A stretch of 36,738 nucleotides of DNA from CAZVWJ01 sp964631325 (GTDB taxonomy: Bacteria; T1Sed10-126). The position numbers were made by a program, and so were the translations under genes. Positions 17,042 through 24,963 of this stretch are shown here, piece after piece. The notes under the pieces are model-generated. The model searched no databases, was not told the origin of the DNA, and saw only the letters and a program-made list of their open reading frames with translations. Position 1 is the stretch's first letter. Each line of letters starts with the position of its first letter. The stretch lies in contig CAZVWJ010000024.1 in NCBI GenBank assembly GCA_964631325.1, positions 1 to 36,738 on the forward strand. Direction: 5' to 3'.

Positions 17042-18064
17042 ATGATGGATGATTCGGCAGAAAATATAGATTATTCGGCAAGTGGTTCAATAGAAGAACA
17101 GGAGCGAGCGGCCGACTGCCCGACCTGTGGAGCTGAAGCCGAAGGACGATTGACCTGCCCCCGGTGTGGCGCTCGAACCCAAAAGAGTATTCACCTGGAT
17201 ATGCTCTTCAAAATTTCCGGTGTTGGTATTGTCCTGGGGTTAATCCTGCTTTCCGCTGCGACTGTAATTACTGCCCCGGCTAAGTTGGAAATTGATACCA
17301 TAGCAAAAATCCACAAAAATAACATAAGTTCAAAACTCGCTCCGGAGGGGGGCGGTCCCCGGCAGGTTAACACGGCTTTTAGTGAGGCACTTAAAAGTAT
17401 TCGAAATAAGGTCCTCTATACCGGTCAGATATCAACTCGCCCCCCGGAGAACGGAAGAAACCAATTTAAAATTACTGTAAGTCCCGCTCAGGTAACCGGA
17501 CGCGTTTCTGAGGTTAATATTGAAAAAGGAAGCGACAATTTTACTATAGAACTTAGTGGTGGAGAGTCGGATCTGCGGGTCAGAGGTTTTGGCGAGTATT
17601 CAAATTTCAAAGAACAACTTGGCGATCGTTTCCCGCCCGAACAGTTTTCCAGGGTATTATTTGTGGGCCAGTTGAGTTTTGATTCCCGCTATGGTCCTTC
17701 GCTTTCCGTAAGCGTTCCTAACCGGTTTCAAATTCTGGAAGAATTTGAACGTGAAAAACGTTCTCTTGTCAGTTTAACTCGCGATGATATTGGTAATTAT
17801 TACGTAGTCCAGGGGACAGTGGTATCCGTTGACCGTCCCGGTAAAATCAGGGTAATTGAACTTAAGGACCGGGGAGTTTACCTGGATCTTGCGGTTCCCG
17901 ATTTTCAGTTTGAAGAGCTACCGCCGCGACTCCAAAATTATTTAACCAGCAGCGGCCAGAGGATAGAATTTTTGGCTAAAATAAGTCAGTACAGGGGCGA
18001 GATGCAGCTTTCCCTGGCAAACCCGGACGATCCGGAAACCATCGGTCCCCAAGGAGGTCAATAG
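17042..18064 (+). CDS. membrane-anchored zinc-ribbon / tandem OB-fold-like protein B
   Basis: A 340-residue paralog of the preceding gene with the same plan: acidic N-terminus, zinc ribbon (C26, C29, C39, C42: CPTCGA...CPRCG), basic turn, membrane helix (~56-75) and external domain. It is longer by an inserted segment (~85-150) containing KVLYTGQIST, a possible partial extra barrel. Then come VTGRVSEVNIEKGSDNF and YVVQGTVVSVDRPGKIRVIE, aligned with the two OB-like units of protein A. The start is ATG 17042 or ATG 17045 (GGGAG at 17032-17036 favours the second slightly). It begins 30 nt after protein A and its stop abuts the GTG of the TctA-like gene, so translation is coupled. Confidence 0.85.
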   Translation: MMDDSAENIDYSASGSIEEQERAADCPTCGAEAEGRLTCPRCGARTQKSIHLDMLFKISGVGIVLGLILLSAATVITAPAKLEIDTIAKIHKNNISSKLAPEGGGPRQVNTAFSEALKSIRNKVLYTGQISTRPPENGRNQFKITVSPAQVTGRVSEVNIEKGSDNFTIELSGGESDLRVRGFGEYSNFKEQLGDRFPPEQFSRVLFVGQLSFDSRYGPSLSVSVPNRFQILEEFEREKRSLVSLTRDDIGNYYVVQGTVVSVDRPGKIRVIELKDRGVYLDLAVPDFQFEELPPRLQNYLTSSGQRIEFLAKISQYRGEMQLSLANPDDPETIGPQGGQ

Positions 18065-19489
18065 GTGGCAATACTGTACCGCATACTCACGCTGATTACG
18101 TATACGATGCTCGGCACACTGCTCGGATCATTTTTCTGTGTGATTCCCTCCTTGCACATTTATAATCTGGCGGGAGTGGCGTTTGTTATCTGGCTGGGGG
18201 TAAGAAACCTGATTCCTTATTATGCTCTCGCACCTTTTTTTATGTCCATGGTAGTTGCTTTTTCGTTTATGAACACGATTCCGATGACGTTTCTTGGCGC
18301 AGTAGACGAGTCAGCCGGCGCCAGTTTATTGCCCTCTAACGCGATGGTCGTCCAGGGAAAGGGGAAAGACGCCTCACTTCTTTCGGGGTTTGGCACTCTG
18401 CTGGGCGCATTCCTTTTAGTTTTGTTTACCCCGTTTTTCTTCCTCATCTGGCCTTATATCTACACGATACTGAGTCCGCACCTGCACTGGATTCTCGGGA
18501 TTGTTATGGTCTTCTATCTGATGAGTGAGTGGCCTAAAGGGGCCGGCCGGGGGACCCATCCCTGGGAGAAATTTAAAGACGCCTGGCGAAACTGTTTTGC
18601 CGGTCTGTTCACTTTCAGTGCGGCTGCTATATTTGGTCTTATTTTCACAACCCAGAGCATCATCCCGATAGAGGCGGCTTTTCAGAACGTCATGCCTGTC
18701 TTTGTTGGTTTTTTCGCTTTTCCCTCGATAATTCAGAGTCTTATTTCTGAGTTTGAAATTCCCGATCAATATGATCCTGACGTCTTAAATGCTGACTGGA
18801 AGGACTTTGCCTATGGGAGTGGCGTTGGGATCACAGGTGGTCTTATGGCTTCCTATCTGCCGGCAGTTACTGCTGGAATCGGGGCTCTTTTTGCCGGACA
18901 TGCAACCAATCATCAAGCGCTGGATAAACCGAAAATGGAGGATGCGCCCGAGGATTCGGAGTGTGAAATAGATTACGTAATGCCTGAGATGTTTTATCGG
19001 CAGGAAAGAAATTTTCTTATCTCCGGCGGGGTGGGCAAGATATTTTATTACGTCGGTGCCTTTCTCCTTTTGTTTGTCCTGACTGAAATGACTCCCGGAG
19101 GTATGGGACGCGGGGGCTTAAATTTTATTCTTAAACCGGCTTTTTCTCCGGAACCGGGGGATTACTGGATAATCATCAGCTCAATATTACTCAGCGCCTC
19201 GGTCTCCTTTTTTGTGCTTTATTTATTTACCAAACTATGTGTCAAACACATTCATAAATTCGACGCCAAATACGTCTACTACTTTTCCCTGGTTGTAGTT
19301 ACCACGATAATTTTTGGCATGACAGGCTGGCAGGGACTGATTATAACTGCGATTACAACCTGTATCGGTTTAGTTCCCGTCTTTTTCAACTGTAGACGGA
19401 GTCACTGTATGGCAGTTTTGCTTGTTCCGATCGCTCTTGGTATGGCCGGTTACGGTAACTTGATCGGAGAATTACTAGGACTCATTTGA
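18065..19489 (+). CDS. TctA-like multi-spanning permease
   Basis: A 474-residue integral membrane protein with about 11 helices. The opening MLGTLLGSFFCVIPSLHIYNLAG resembles the G-x-PG/PS loop of TctA/DUF112 permeases, in particular the single-subunit type described in archaea (COG1784). A second loop, GVGITGGLMASYLPAVTAGIG at ~250-270, repeats that pattern in the second half, as expected for the TctA inverted repeat. No TctB or TctC (periplasmic binding protein) is nearby, so this is not a standard tripartite tricarboxylate transporter. GTG 18065 follows AAGGAGG within the end of protein B. The substrate is unknown; its genetic partners suggest that it works with the two OB-like proteins. 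Family assignment is moderate. Confidence 0.7.
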   Translation: MAILYRILTLITYTMLGTLLGSFFCVIPSLHIYNLAGVAFVIWLGVRNLIPYYALAPFFMSMVVAFSFMNTIPMTFLGAVDESAGASLLPSNAMVVQGKGKDASLLSGFGTLLGAFLLVLFTPFFFLIWPYIYTILSPHLHWILGIVMVFYLMSEWPKGAGRGTHPWEKFKDAWRNCFAGLFTFSAAAIFGLIFTTQSIIPIEAAFQNVMPVFVGFFAFPSIIQSLISEFEIPDQYDPDVLNADWKDFAYGSGVGITGGLMASYLPAVTAGIGALFAGHATNHQALDKPKMEDAPEDSECEIDYVMPEMFYRQERNFLISGGVGKIFYYVGAFLLLFVLTEMTPGGMGRGGLNFILKPAFSPEPGDYWIIISSILLSASVSFFVLYLFTKLCVKHIHKFDAKYVYYFSLVVVTTIIFGMTGWQGLIITAITTCIGLVPVFFNCRRSHCMAVLLVPIALGMAGYGNLIGELLGLI

Positions 19490-19502
19490 GGTGATTAGAT
19501 AA

Positions 19503-20630
19503 ATGAAAGGATTAACTCACTTTATATCCGGAGTCGCCGCTTCGACTTTCATCCCCGAAGTTGTCCGGATGTCAGCCCAGAGTCGAATTGATGCCGGCGG
19601 CGCGGTGGAAAACTCTTTTATTATCTGTCTGGCCGGATTTTACGCTGTTCTTCCCGACACAATGGATTTTAAACTGGGCCAGTTCTTTGCGGTGGCAGAC
19701 TATCAAATTGATCCCGACCCGCGTAATCCGGATCCTCAGCAAATGGCCGAGAGGCTGGCAGAAGCAATTGATAAGGCCCATACTTCGGAGGAAGAAGTTC
19801 GAGTCCAATTTTACCCGACTCAGTTAGGGGCCAACGAATGGCGGCGTTACCACGTTCTTTTTGACGAACGGGAGGTAGCGATTCAGTTCGACGAGATTGT
19901 CTCCACCTCTCAGCTTCCAAAACCGGGCACCGAACCCGATGAAAACCGGGTTGGAAAAGCTCAGTTGGAGAAGGCTACGCTGAAAGGACGGACGACGGAC
20001 CTCGACTGGCTTAATCGTTTGATTCGATCGGCCCGTCAAAAAATAAAAGGGGGCGAGGAAGGTGGCGGAGGCATGAAGCCCTCCACGCTTGATATTTTAA
20101 GTGGAACTCAATTTGCCTTTGAAAAAGAATCGGACGGTAGAGTGTATCTGAACTGGTTGCCCTGGCACCGGACATGGAGCCACAGCTATGTGTTTGGAGC
20201 TATCTTAGCTATTCCCGCCTTTGTAATTCCGTTTTTGCTGGGACTGACCAACTGGTGGCTTTACGGGGCGGTTTCTATTTTAGGTTTCTGGGTGCACCTG
20301 ACCGAGGATATGACCGGTCATATTGGCGGTTCACTTCTCTGGCCACTTTTTACGCCGCGGACAGAAGGGTTCGAATTATTCAGCGCCAGCGATCCCCGGA
20401 CAAACTTCTCTATTGATTATGCTGCCGTAGTCCTGATCATCCTCAACCTGGACGCATTTTCAACTCAAATTATTCCTATACCTTACTGGGCCTCTTTACT
20501 TTTATTTCTTGTCATCCCCCTCTCCGTTTACTTCTGGGGGATCAGTGTTATTAAAAAGAATCTGCGTAAGGCCCACGGTCAGGAGATTGAAGATGAACCT
20601 GACGGGGCCGGAGAACCGGTGATTGACTGA
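19503..20630 (+). CDS. DUF457/YdjM-type membrane-bound metal-dependent hydrolase
   Basis: A 375-residue protein with the histidine/aspartate signature of the LexA-binding-like membrane hydrolase family: H6 in LTHFISG, PDTMD at 51-55, WHRTWSHS with H222 and H227, and HLTEDMTGH with H265, D269 and H273. Membrane helices surround these motifs (about 36-50, 228-248, 250-268, 304-322, 328-352). A soluble insertion of about 150 acidic residues (~62-205) separates the first helix from the catalytic HRTWSHS, which is longer than in the compact family members. The start ATG 19503 is 13 nt after the TctA-like stop, with a weak GAGGTGA site. Last gene of the packed cassette. Its substrate is unknown; relatives are annotated as hydrolases mainly by motif. 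Confidence 0.75.
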   Translation: MKGLTHFISGVAASTFIPEVVRMSAQSRIDAGGAVENSFIICLAGFYAVLPDTMDFKLGQFFAVADYQIDPDPRNPDPQQMAERLAEAIDKAHTSEEEVRVQFYPTQLGANEWRRYHVLFDEREVAIQFDEIVSTSQLPKPGTEPDENRVGKAQLEKATLKGRTTDLDWLNRLIRSARQKIKGGEEGGGGMKPSTLDILSGTQFAFEKESDGRVYLNWLPWHRTWSHSYVFGAILAIPAFVIPFLLGLTNWWLYGAVSILGFWVHLTEDMTGHIGGSLLWPLFTPRTEGFELFSASDPRTNFSIDYAAVVLIILNLDAFSTQIIPIPYWASLLLFLVIPLSVYFWGISVIKKNLRKAHGQEIEDEPDGAGEPVID

Positions 20631-20688
20631 TTAAATTGTTCCGTATTCTTAACGAGCCAGACATTTTTTTGCAGGCGGGGAAGTAAAC

Positions 20689-21669
20689 GTGGATAAAAAA
20701 GAATTTATTGACAAACAGGCGGTTAATTCTGAATTGGCCAAAGCAGCCTGGGAAGAAGCCGGGGGCAAGAAAGAGGCCGAAGAATTGCTTGCCGCCTCAA
20801 CGCTGTGGTTGAAGGGGCGATTTTTATCTTCGGGGCGAGGTGGACTCTGGTTAGTGCAGTGGGATTGTGAATCAGATACTCTTGTCCGGCTTAAAGTCGT
20901 GGTGGTGGGAAAGCAGATCGAAGGAGCTTCTCCCCGGCTTTCTCCTTCCCATTTCGAAAAACAGATAAATAGACTGCAAAAATCATCCAGAAAACTGCCT
21001 ACTCCCCGGGACAAGTTAAACAACACCCTGGAGGAAATCTGGGAAGATTCCGACTCGGCAATAGCTCGGGCGCTTGAAGAAGAAGACTATGATCGCCTCC
21101 CCGCAATTAATAAAACAATAGTAGAAAATACCCTTAACTTTGAATTAAACACCAATGAGGTGAGCAGCACTCTAAAAAGAAAAATAGAACAGAGAGACAT
21201 GACTGAATCAGAGAAAGATGAACGACTGGTTCTTCCCTGTGAAGTTTCGATTCACCCGGTCAAGGGTTTTCCCATTCAAAAATTAAGAAAAGGGGATAAG
21301 ATTCTGGCCAGGTTACCGGAAATCCCCACTGATATGAAAAATAAATTAGAAGTAAAAGAGGCGGTAAAAAGAATTGAGAAAATAAAGGACGAAGAAACCG
21401 GTTTATTTCCGGTGAAATTAATTTCCGGCAAAAAAAGCGGGGACCGGAGTATTACTTTGACTTTCCAGTTAACTCCCCAGGTGTTGGGCGAAACCAGTTG
21501 CGGAAAAGACGTGGGGATATTGGTGCCGGAAGAAACTGAAAAAAAACTGGCCAATCGAAGTTCTAAAACGGGAACAATTGGAAAATTAATAAATTCCTAT
21601 GGAACTCCGATCTTTTTAGGTATCCTCTTAATAGTGTTGATTATTATTGGATTTTTATACCTTTTTTAA
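20689..21669 (+). CDS. tail-anchored protein of unknown function
   Basis: A 326-residue protein, soluble except for one membrane helix formed by the last ~22 residues (GTPIFLGILLIVLIIIGFLY), so it is C-terminally anchored with its body probably in the cytoplasm. The N-terminal ~100 residues are mixed alpha/beta with a WLKGRFLSSGRGGLWLVQWD strand-rich stretch. A central region is helical and charged. The part at ~185-285 looks like a beta-domain (LPCEVSIHPVKGFPIQKL, KGDKILARLPEIP). I do not recognise a family. GTG 20689 has GGGGA upstream. It follows the cassette by 58 nt and precedes rpsF; whether it belongs to the cassette is open. Confidence 0.75.
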   Translation: MDKKEFIDKQAVNSELAKAAWEEAGGKKEAEELLAASTLWLKGRFLSSGRGGLWLVQWDCESDTLVRLKVVVVGKQIEGASPRLSPSHFEKQINRLQKSSRKLPTPRDKLNNTLEEIWEDSDSAIARALEEEDYDRLPAINKTIVENTLNFELNTNEVSSTLKRKIEQRDMTESEKDERLVLPCEVSIHPVKGFPIQKLRKGDKILARLPEIPTDMKNKLEVKEAVKRIEKIKDEETGLFPVKLISGKKSGDRSITLTFQLTPQVLGETSCGKDVGILVPEETEKKLANRSSKTGTIGKLINSYGTPIFLGILLIVLIIIGFLYLF

Positions 21670-21698
21670 TTATTAGTTTTTTTGTATCATCTATAGCC

Positions 21699-21754
21699 TA
21701 CCTGCCCGGAAAGTCCGGGCCATTATTCTATCTGGTAATGACCGAAGGGAGGTG
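21699..21754 (+). promoter_or_regulatory. candidate S6:S18-binding leader motif upstream of rpsF
   Basis: TACCT (21699-21703) can pair with AGGTG (21750-21754) in the rpsF ribosome site. Between them lies a 7-bp hairpin, GCCCGGA-AAG-TCCGGGC (21704-21720), and ACCGAAGG with an unpaired CCG at 21742-21744. This arrangement resembles the known leader by which the S6:S18 complex represses its own operon by mimicking its rRNA site. No T-run follows the hairpin, which argues against a terminator. Assigned by eye, without a covariance model. Confidence 0.5.
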
Positions 21755-21761
21755 AATTAAG

Positions 21762-22118
21762 TTGCGTTCATATGAACTTATGTTTATTCTTGACGTTTCT
21801 CTTCCCGAGGACGAGCGGCGAGAGATCGTTAATGATATTGAGCACGAGATAGTGGATCTTGACGGGGAGATTGAGTCTTCTACTCAGTTTGACGTCAGGG
21901 ATCTGGCTTATCCTATAAAAGACGTCAATCGCGGTGATTATCGTTTGATCACCTGTGAACTGGAACCGTCAATCAGCCAAGAGTTACAGGAACGTCTCAA
22001 CTTCCGCGATGATATCTTACGTTATCTGCTTGTGAACGTTGAGGAAGAACGGGAAGAAGAATCCGAGGAAACTGAAGAAACCAGTGAAAAACCGGAAGAA
22101 GAAGCAGTTACCCAGTAG
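21762..22118 (+). CDS. rpsF: 30S ribosomal protein S6
   Basis: A 118-residue S6 protein of the small subunit, which binds S18 on the platform of 16S rRNA. It opens with MRSYELMFILD and carries DLAYPIKDVNRGDYRLITCELE and LNFRDDILRYLLVNVEEE, the family's strand and helix pattern. The last ~25 residues are an acidic tail (EESEETEETSEKPEEE). The start is TTG 21762 after GGGAGGTG; the nearby ATG at 21772 is out of frame. First gene of the rpsF-ssb-rpsR-rplI-dnaB block, probably autoregulated through the leader at 21699-21754. Confidence 0.96.
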   Translation: MRSYELMFILDVSLPEDERREIVNDIEHEIVDLDGEIESSTQFDVRDLAYPIKDVNRGDYRLITCELEPSISQELQERLNFRDDILRYLLVNVEEEREEESEETEETSEKPEEEAVTQ

Positions 22119-22178
22119 GACTTTTTGAAACTTTGATTCTGGTCTTTACTTCAAATTCTGGTTTAAGGAGTTTTAATG

Positions 22179-22637
22179 ATGGCAAGAGGACTTAACAGAG
22201 TCTTTTTAATTGGAAACTTAACCCGGGATCCCGAACTGCGATATACCCCTAATAATACGGCAGTGGCCGACCTTGGTCTGGCCGTAAATCGAGTCTACCA
22301 GGACCGCAACGGTGAAATGCAAGAAGATACTACGTTTGTTGATGTAACCGCCTGGGGAAAGCAGGCTGAAAACTGCAGTCAGTATCTTTCCAAGGGAAGC
22401 CCTGCTTTTGTTGAAGGGCGGTTGACTTTTGATTCCTGGGAGACCGACCAGGGGGAACGTCGTTCAAAGTTGAAAGTTACCGCTCGAAGGATTGATTTCT
22501 TGGGAGCGGGTGACCGAACTTCAAATCAGGGAGCACCAGCCGGCGGAGGGAGTGCTCCGTCTGGCGGGGAAAGTTCGCCGGAAGAAATATTGGATGACGT
22601 AGAGGTAGACGAAACCGAAGACGACATCCCTTTTTAG
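22179..22637 (+). CDS. ssb: single-stranded DNA-binding protein
   Basis: A 152-residue SSB that coats single-stranded DNA during replication and repair. The OB-fold spans ~1-110: MARGLNRVFLIGNLTRDPEL, then FVDVTAWGKQAENCSQYLSKG and VEGRLTFDSW. A Gly/Ser-rich linker follows, and the acidic tip DDIPF is the docking tail for partner enzymes such as RecQ, a notable link given the RecQ fusion in this window. ATG 22179 is 8 nt after AAGGAG; ATG 22176 is equally in frame and adds one Met. It sits between rpsF and rpsR as in many bacteria. Confidence 0.96.
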   Translation: MARGLNRVFLIGNLTRDPELRYTPNNTAVADLGLAVNRVYQDRNGEMQEDTTFVDVTAWGKQAENCSQYLSKGSPAFVEGRLTFDSWETDQGERRSKLKVTARRIDFLGAGDRTSNQGAPAGGGSAPSGGESSPEEILDDVEVDETEDDIPF

Positions 22638-22646
22638 TTCCTCAAT

Positions 22647-22771
22647 GAGAATACCACGGCTGACAAGCCGTGGAGGGGGTTAATTTTTCTCCCGTAGTTA
22701 AGGGGGTTGACCCTTCAATTCTGATATTCTCGGGTTTTCTTCAGCTAATTTTGAGAAAATGTGAGAATATC
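22647..22771. repeat. palindromic element between ssb and rpsR (IS200/IS605-end-like hairpin)
   Basis: A perfect 8-bp hairpin, CCACGGCT-GACA-AGCCGTGG, lies at 22654-22673; it is followed 12 nt later by a weak T-stretch (ATTTTTCT). Such CCACGGCT...AGCCGTGG hairpins are familiar at the ends of IS200/IS605-group elements. Downstream, GATATTCTC (22723-22731) and GAGAATATC (22763-22771) form a 9-bp inverted repeat, and GAGAATA also occurs just before the hairpin (22647-22653). This could be a small non-autonomous element or a terminator/attenuator within the ribosomal operon. Confidence 0.45.
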
Positions 22772-22827
22772 TTCCAGTTTTCTGTGCAAAATGATCTATA
22801 AGAGTTTTTGAAAAGGAGGTATTTACT

Positions 22828-23046
22828 ATGGGTTACCAGGGTGGTAACCGGAGAAATCAGAATAAATCTTTACCTGAAAAAGTTACTTATAAACGGCCGG
22901 ATCTTCTGGAAAGTTACATTGACGAGGATTATAAGGTTAATTCTCGTCGTCAAACAAGGTTGAATTCACCGGCTCAGCGCCAATTAACCAAAGAAATTAA
23001 GAGAGCCCGATTTCTTGCTCTTTTGCCTTTCACAGACGAACATTAA
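22828..23046 (+). CDS. rpsR: 30S ribosomal protein S18
   Basis: A 72-residue S18, partner of S6 in the small subunit. The conserved core is VTYKRPDLLESYIDEDYKV, followed by NSRRQTRLNSPAQRQLTKEI and KRARFLALLPFT, which corresponds to the family ending AIKRARxLALLPY. No zinc cysteines are present, so this is the zinc-free form. AAAGGAGG precedes ATG 22828 at good distance. The gene is 190 nt from ssb because of the palindromic element between them. Confidence 0.95.
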   Translation: MGYQGGNRRNQNKSLPEKVTYKRPDLLESYIDEDYKVNSRRQTRLNSPAQRQLTKEIKRARFLALLPFTDEH

Positions 23047-23057
23047 AAGAACAACCT

Positions 23058-23083
23058 TTTTCCGGAAAATATAGACCGGAAAA
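23058..23083. repeat. short hairpin in the rpsR-rplI spacer
   Basis: TTTTCCGG (23058-23065) and CCGGAAAA (23076-23083) form a perfect 8-bp stem around a 10-nt AT-rich loop. No T-run follows, so it may be a processing or stabilising hairpin rather than a terminator. Confidence 0.4.
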
Positions 23084-23111
23084 TCTGAGAAATTTTGAGG
23101 AGGACTCATCG

Positions 23112-23558
23112 ATGGAAGTGATTTTGACCGAAGAAGTAAAAAAGTTGGGATTCAAGGGGGAACTTCTTGAGGTAGCGGATGGTTACGCTCGCAATTACCT
23201 GTTACCGGAGGGGATGGCTGTCCGGGCGACCAAGCAGAACCGGGACAGATATGAACGCAGGGAAGAAGAAATTACGGCCCATAAAGAGGAGCGGAAGGAT
23301 GAAGCCCAAGATAAGGCTGATGCACTTTCTACCCTGACGCTGACCATAGAAGAGGAAGCCTCGGAAGAAGGAACTCTGTACGGATCTGTTTCTCCCGCGG
23401 ACATCATGGAGGCTCTTGAGGAAAATGGTTTTGAAGAAATAACCACAAAACAGATTATAATGGATAAATCACTGGCTGAACTTGGGGAATACACTATTCG
23501 AGTTAGTCTTCTTGATTCTATAGAAGCTGAGGTGAATGTTGAGGTTGTCCCCACCTAA
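23112..23558 (+). CDS. rplI: 50S ribosomal protein L9
   Basis: A 148-residue L9 of full length. The N-terminal rRNA-binding domain begins MEVILTEEVKKLGFKGELLE and has VADGYARNYLLPEGMAVRAT, the family signature. A long connecting helix (~45-75) follows, and the C-terminal domain contains GTLYGSVSPADIMEAL. GAGGAGGA precedes ATG 23112. dnaB starts within its last 23 nt, so the two are coupled. Confidence 0.97.
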   Translation: MEVILTEEVKKLGFKGELLEVADGYARNYLLPEGMAVRATKQNRDRYERREEEITAHKEERKDEAQDKADALSTLTLTIEEEASEEGTLYGSVSPADIMEALEENGFEEITTKQIIMDKSLAELGEYTIRVSLLDSIEAEVNVEVVPT

Positions 23559-24927
23559 TCCCCAACCTGCAACTGCCGACAATACTATCACCCGGAGACC
23601 CCCGTTCAGTCCGGAAGCAGAAAAAGCCGTCCTCGGTTCTATGTGTATATCCCCCGAAGCTATTCCACGTGCGATTGAAATCATTGATTCGCCGGATTTT
23701 TTCTATCGGAAGGCCCATCAGCTAATTTTTGAGGCAATCCGGGACATGTTCAATGAAGACAAAGAAGTTGACGGGTTAACTGTAGCGGAGGAACTGGAAA
23801 GTCGCGGAGAATTGGAAGAGGCCCAGGGGGCGAATTACATTGCCGGCCTGGTGGACGCCGTTCCCACTTCAGCTAACGTGGAGCACTATGCTGAAATTGT
23901 TGAAAAATACCATTTGCTCCGTTCTTTAATTAACTCTTGTAATGAAATAATTGAAAAGAGTTACGCCGGCGAAAAAGACGTGGACACCCTGCTGGATGAA
24001 GCTGAGGAAAATATATTCTCCATTAAAAATGACCAGGTTACCGGTCGCCTGAGTCCACTCGGAGACATTATTAAGGATACCTTTGATAAACTTGAGGAGG
24101 CTTCCCAACGGGAAGGAGTAATTTCTGGGCTTAAGACCGGCTATACAAAACTGGATAACATGACGTCGGGATTTCAAGAGAGTCAGCTTATAATCATCGC
24201 CGCCCGGCCAGGAATGGGTAAAACTACCCTGGCTTTGAACATGGCTCAGAACATAGCTCTGGAAGAAGATGACCCGGTGGCTATTTTCAGCATGGAAATG
24301 GATAAACAGGCTCTGTCCATGCGGTTTCTTTCCGCTGAAGCCAGAGTTCCCTACAGTAAACTACGCAGCGGTCGAATTTCCGAATCTAACTGGCAGCGGT
24401 TGGCAACGGGAATGATGCGGCTCGGGGAGGCACCGATTTTTCTCGATGACACTCCAAACCAGAATGTCCTCCAGCTAAAAGCTAAAGCCCGCCGGTTGCG
24501 TGCCGAACATGATATCTCTCTTCTGATGGTTGACTACCTCCAACTGATGGATTCAGTTAAGTCAACAGAAAGTCGTGAACAAACTCTATCTCAAATCAGC
24601 CGGGGCCTTAAACAGTTGGCAATGGAACTTTCGGTTCCGGTTCTGGCCCTGACTCAACTCAATCGACAAGTGGAAAAACGGAGTGGGGAAAAGCGTCCCC
24701 AATTAGCTGATCTCCGGGGTTCGGGAGCTATTGAGCAAGACGCCGACCTGGTTGGTTTTGTTTATCGTCCTTATTATTATACTGAGAATGAAGAAGACAA
24801 GGGGCGGGCGGAACTAATTCTTGGTAAGCAGAGAAACGGACCCACGGGAAGCGTCCCACTGACCTTTAACTCCGAATATATGAGATTTGACAACATGAAA
24901 AGTGAACCGGAGCCGGCCGGTTTTTAA
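23536..24927 (+). CDS. dnaB: replicative DNA helicase DnaB
   Basis: A 463-residue hexameric 5'-3' helicase of the replication fork. The N-terminal domain (~22-120) includes FSPEAEKAVLGSM and the C-terminal RecA-like domain (~195-455) has Walker A ARPGMGKT at 223-230, MVDYLQLM (Walker B), and GSGAIEQDADLVGFVYRP. No intein is present. ATG 23536 overlaps rplI by 23 nt but has little room for its ribosome site (GAGGTG ends at 23534); TTG 23539 or TTG 23545 are possible alternatives. The expected neighbour order rplI-dnaB is kept. Confidence 0.96.
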   Translation: MLRLSPPNPQPATADNTITRRPPFSPEAEKAVLGSMCISPEAIPRAIEIIDSPDFFYRKAHQLIFEAIRDMFNEDKEVDGLTVAEELESRGELEEAQGANYIAGLVDAVPTSANVEHYAEIVEKYHLLRSLINSCNEIIEKSYAGEKDVDTLLDEAEENIFSIKNDQVTGRLSPLGDIIKDTFDKLEEASQREGVISGLKTGYTKLDNMTSGFQESQLIIIAARPGMGKTTLALNMAQNIALEEDDPVAIFSMEMDKQALSMRFLSAEARVPYSKLRSGRISESNWQRLATGMMRLGEAPIFLDDTPNQNVLQLKAKARRLRAEHDISLLMVDYLQLMDSVKSTESREQTLSQISRGLKQLAMELSVPVLALTQLNRQVEKRSGEKRPQLADLRGSGAIEQDADLVGFVYRPYYYTENEEDKGRAELILGKQRNGPTGSVPLTFNSEYMRFDNMKSEPEPAGF

Positions 24928-24963
24928 TTTCATTTCAGCCGTTGAAAGGAATATTCACTTTTA

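Noticed and set aside
21704..21720. Hairpin before rpsF as a rho-independent terminator
   Set aside because: No T-run follows the stem; the surrounding pairing with the ribosome site fits a leader motif better.
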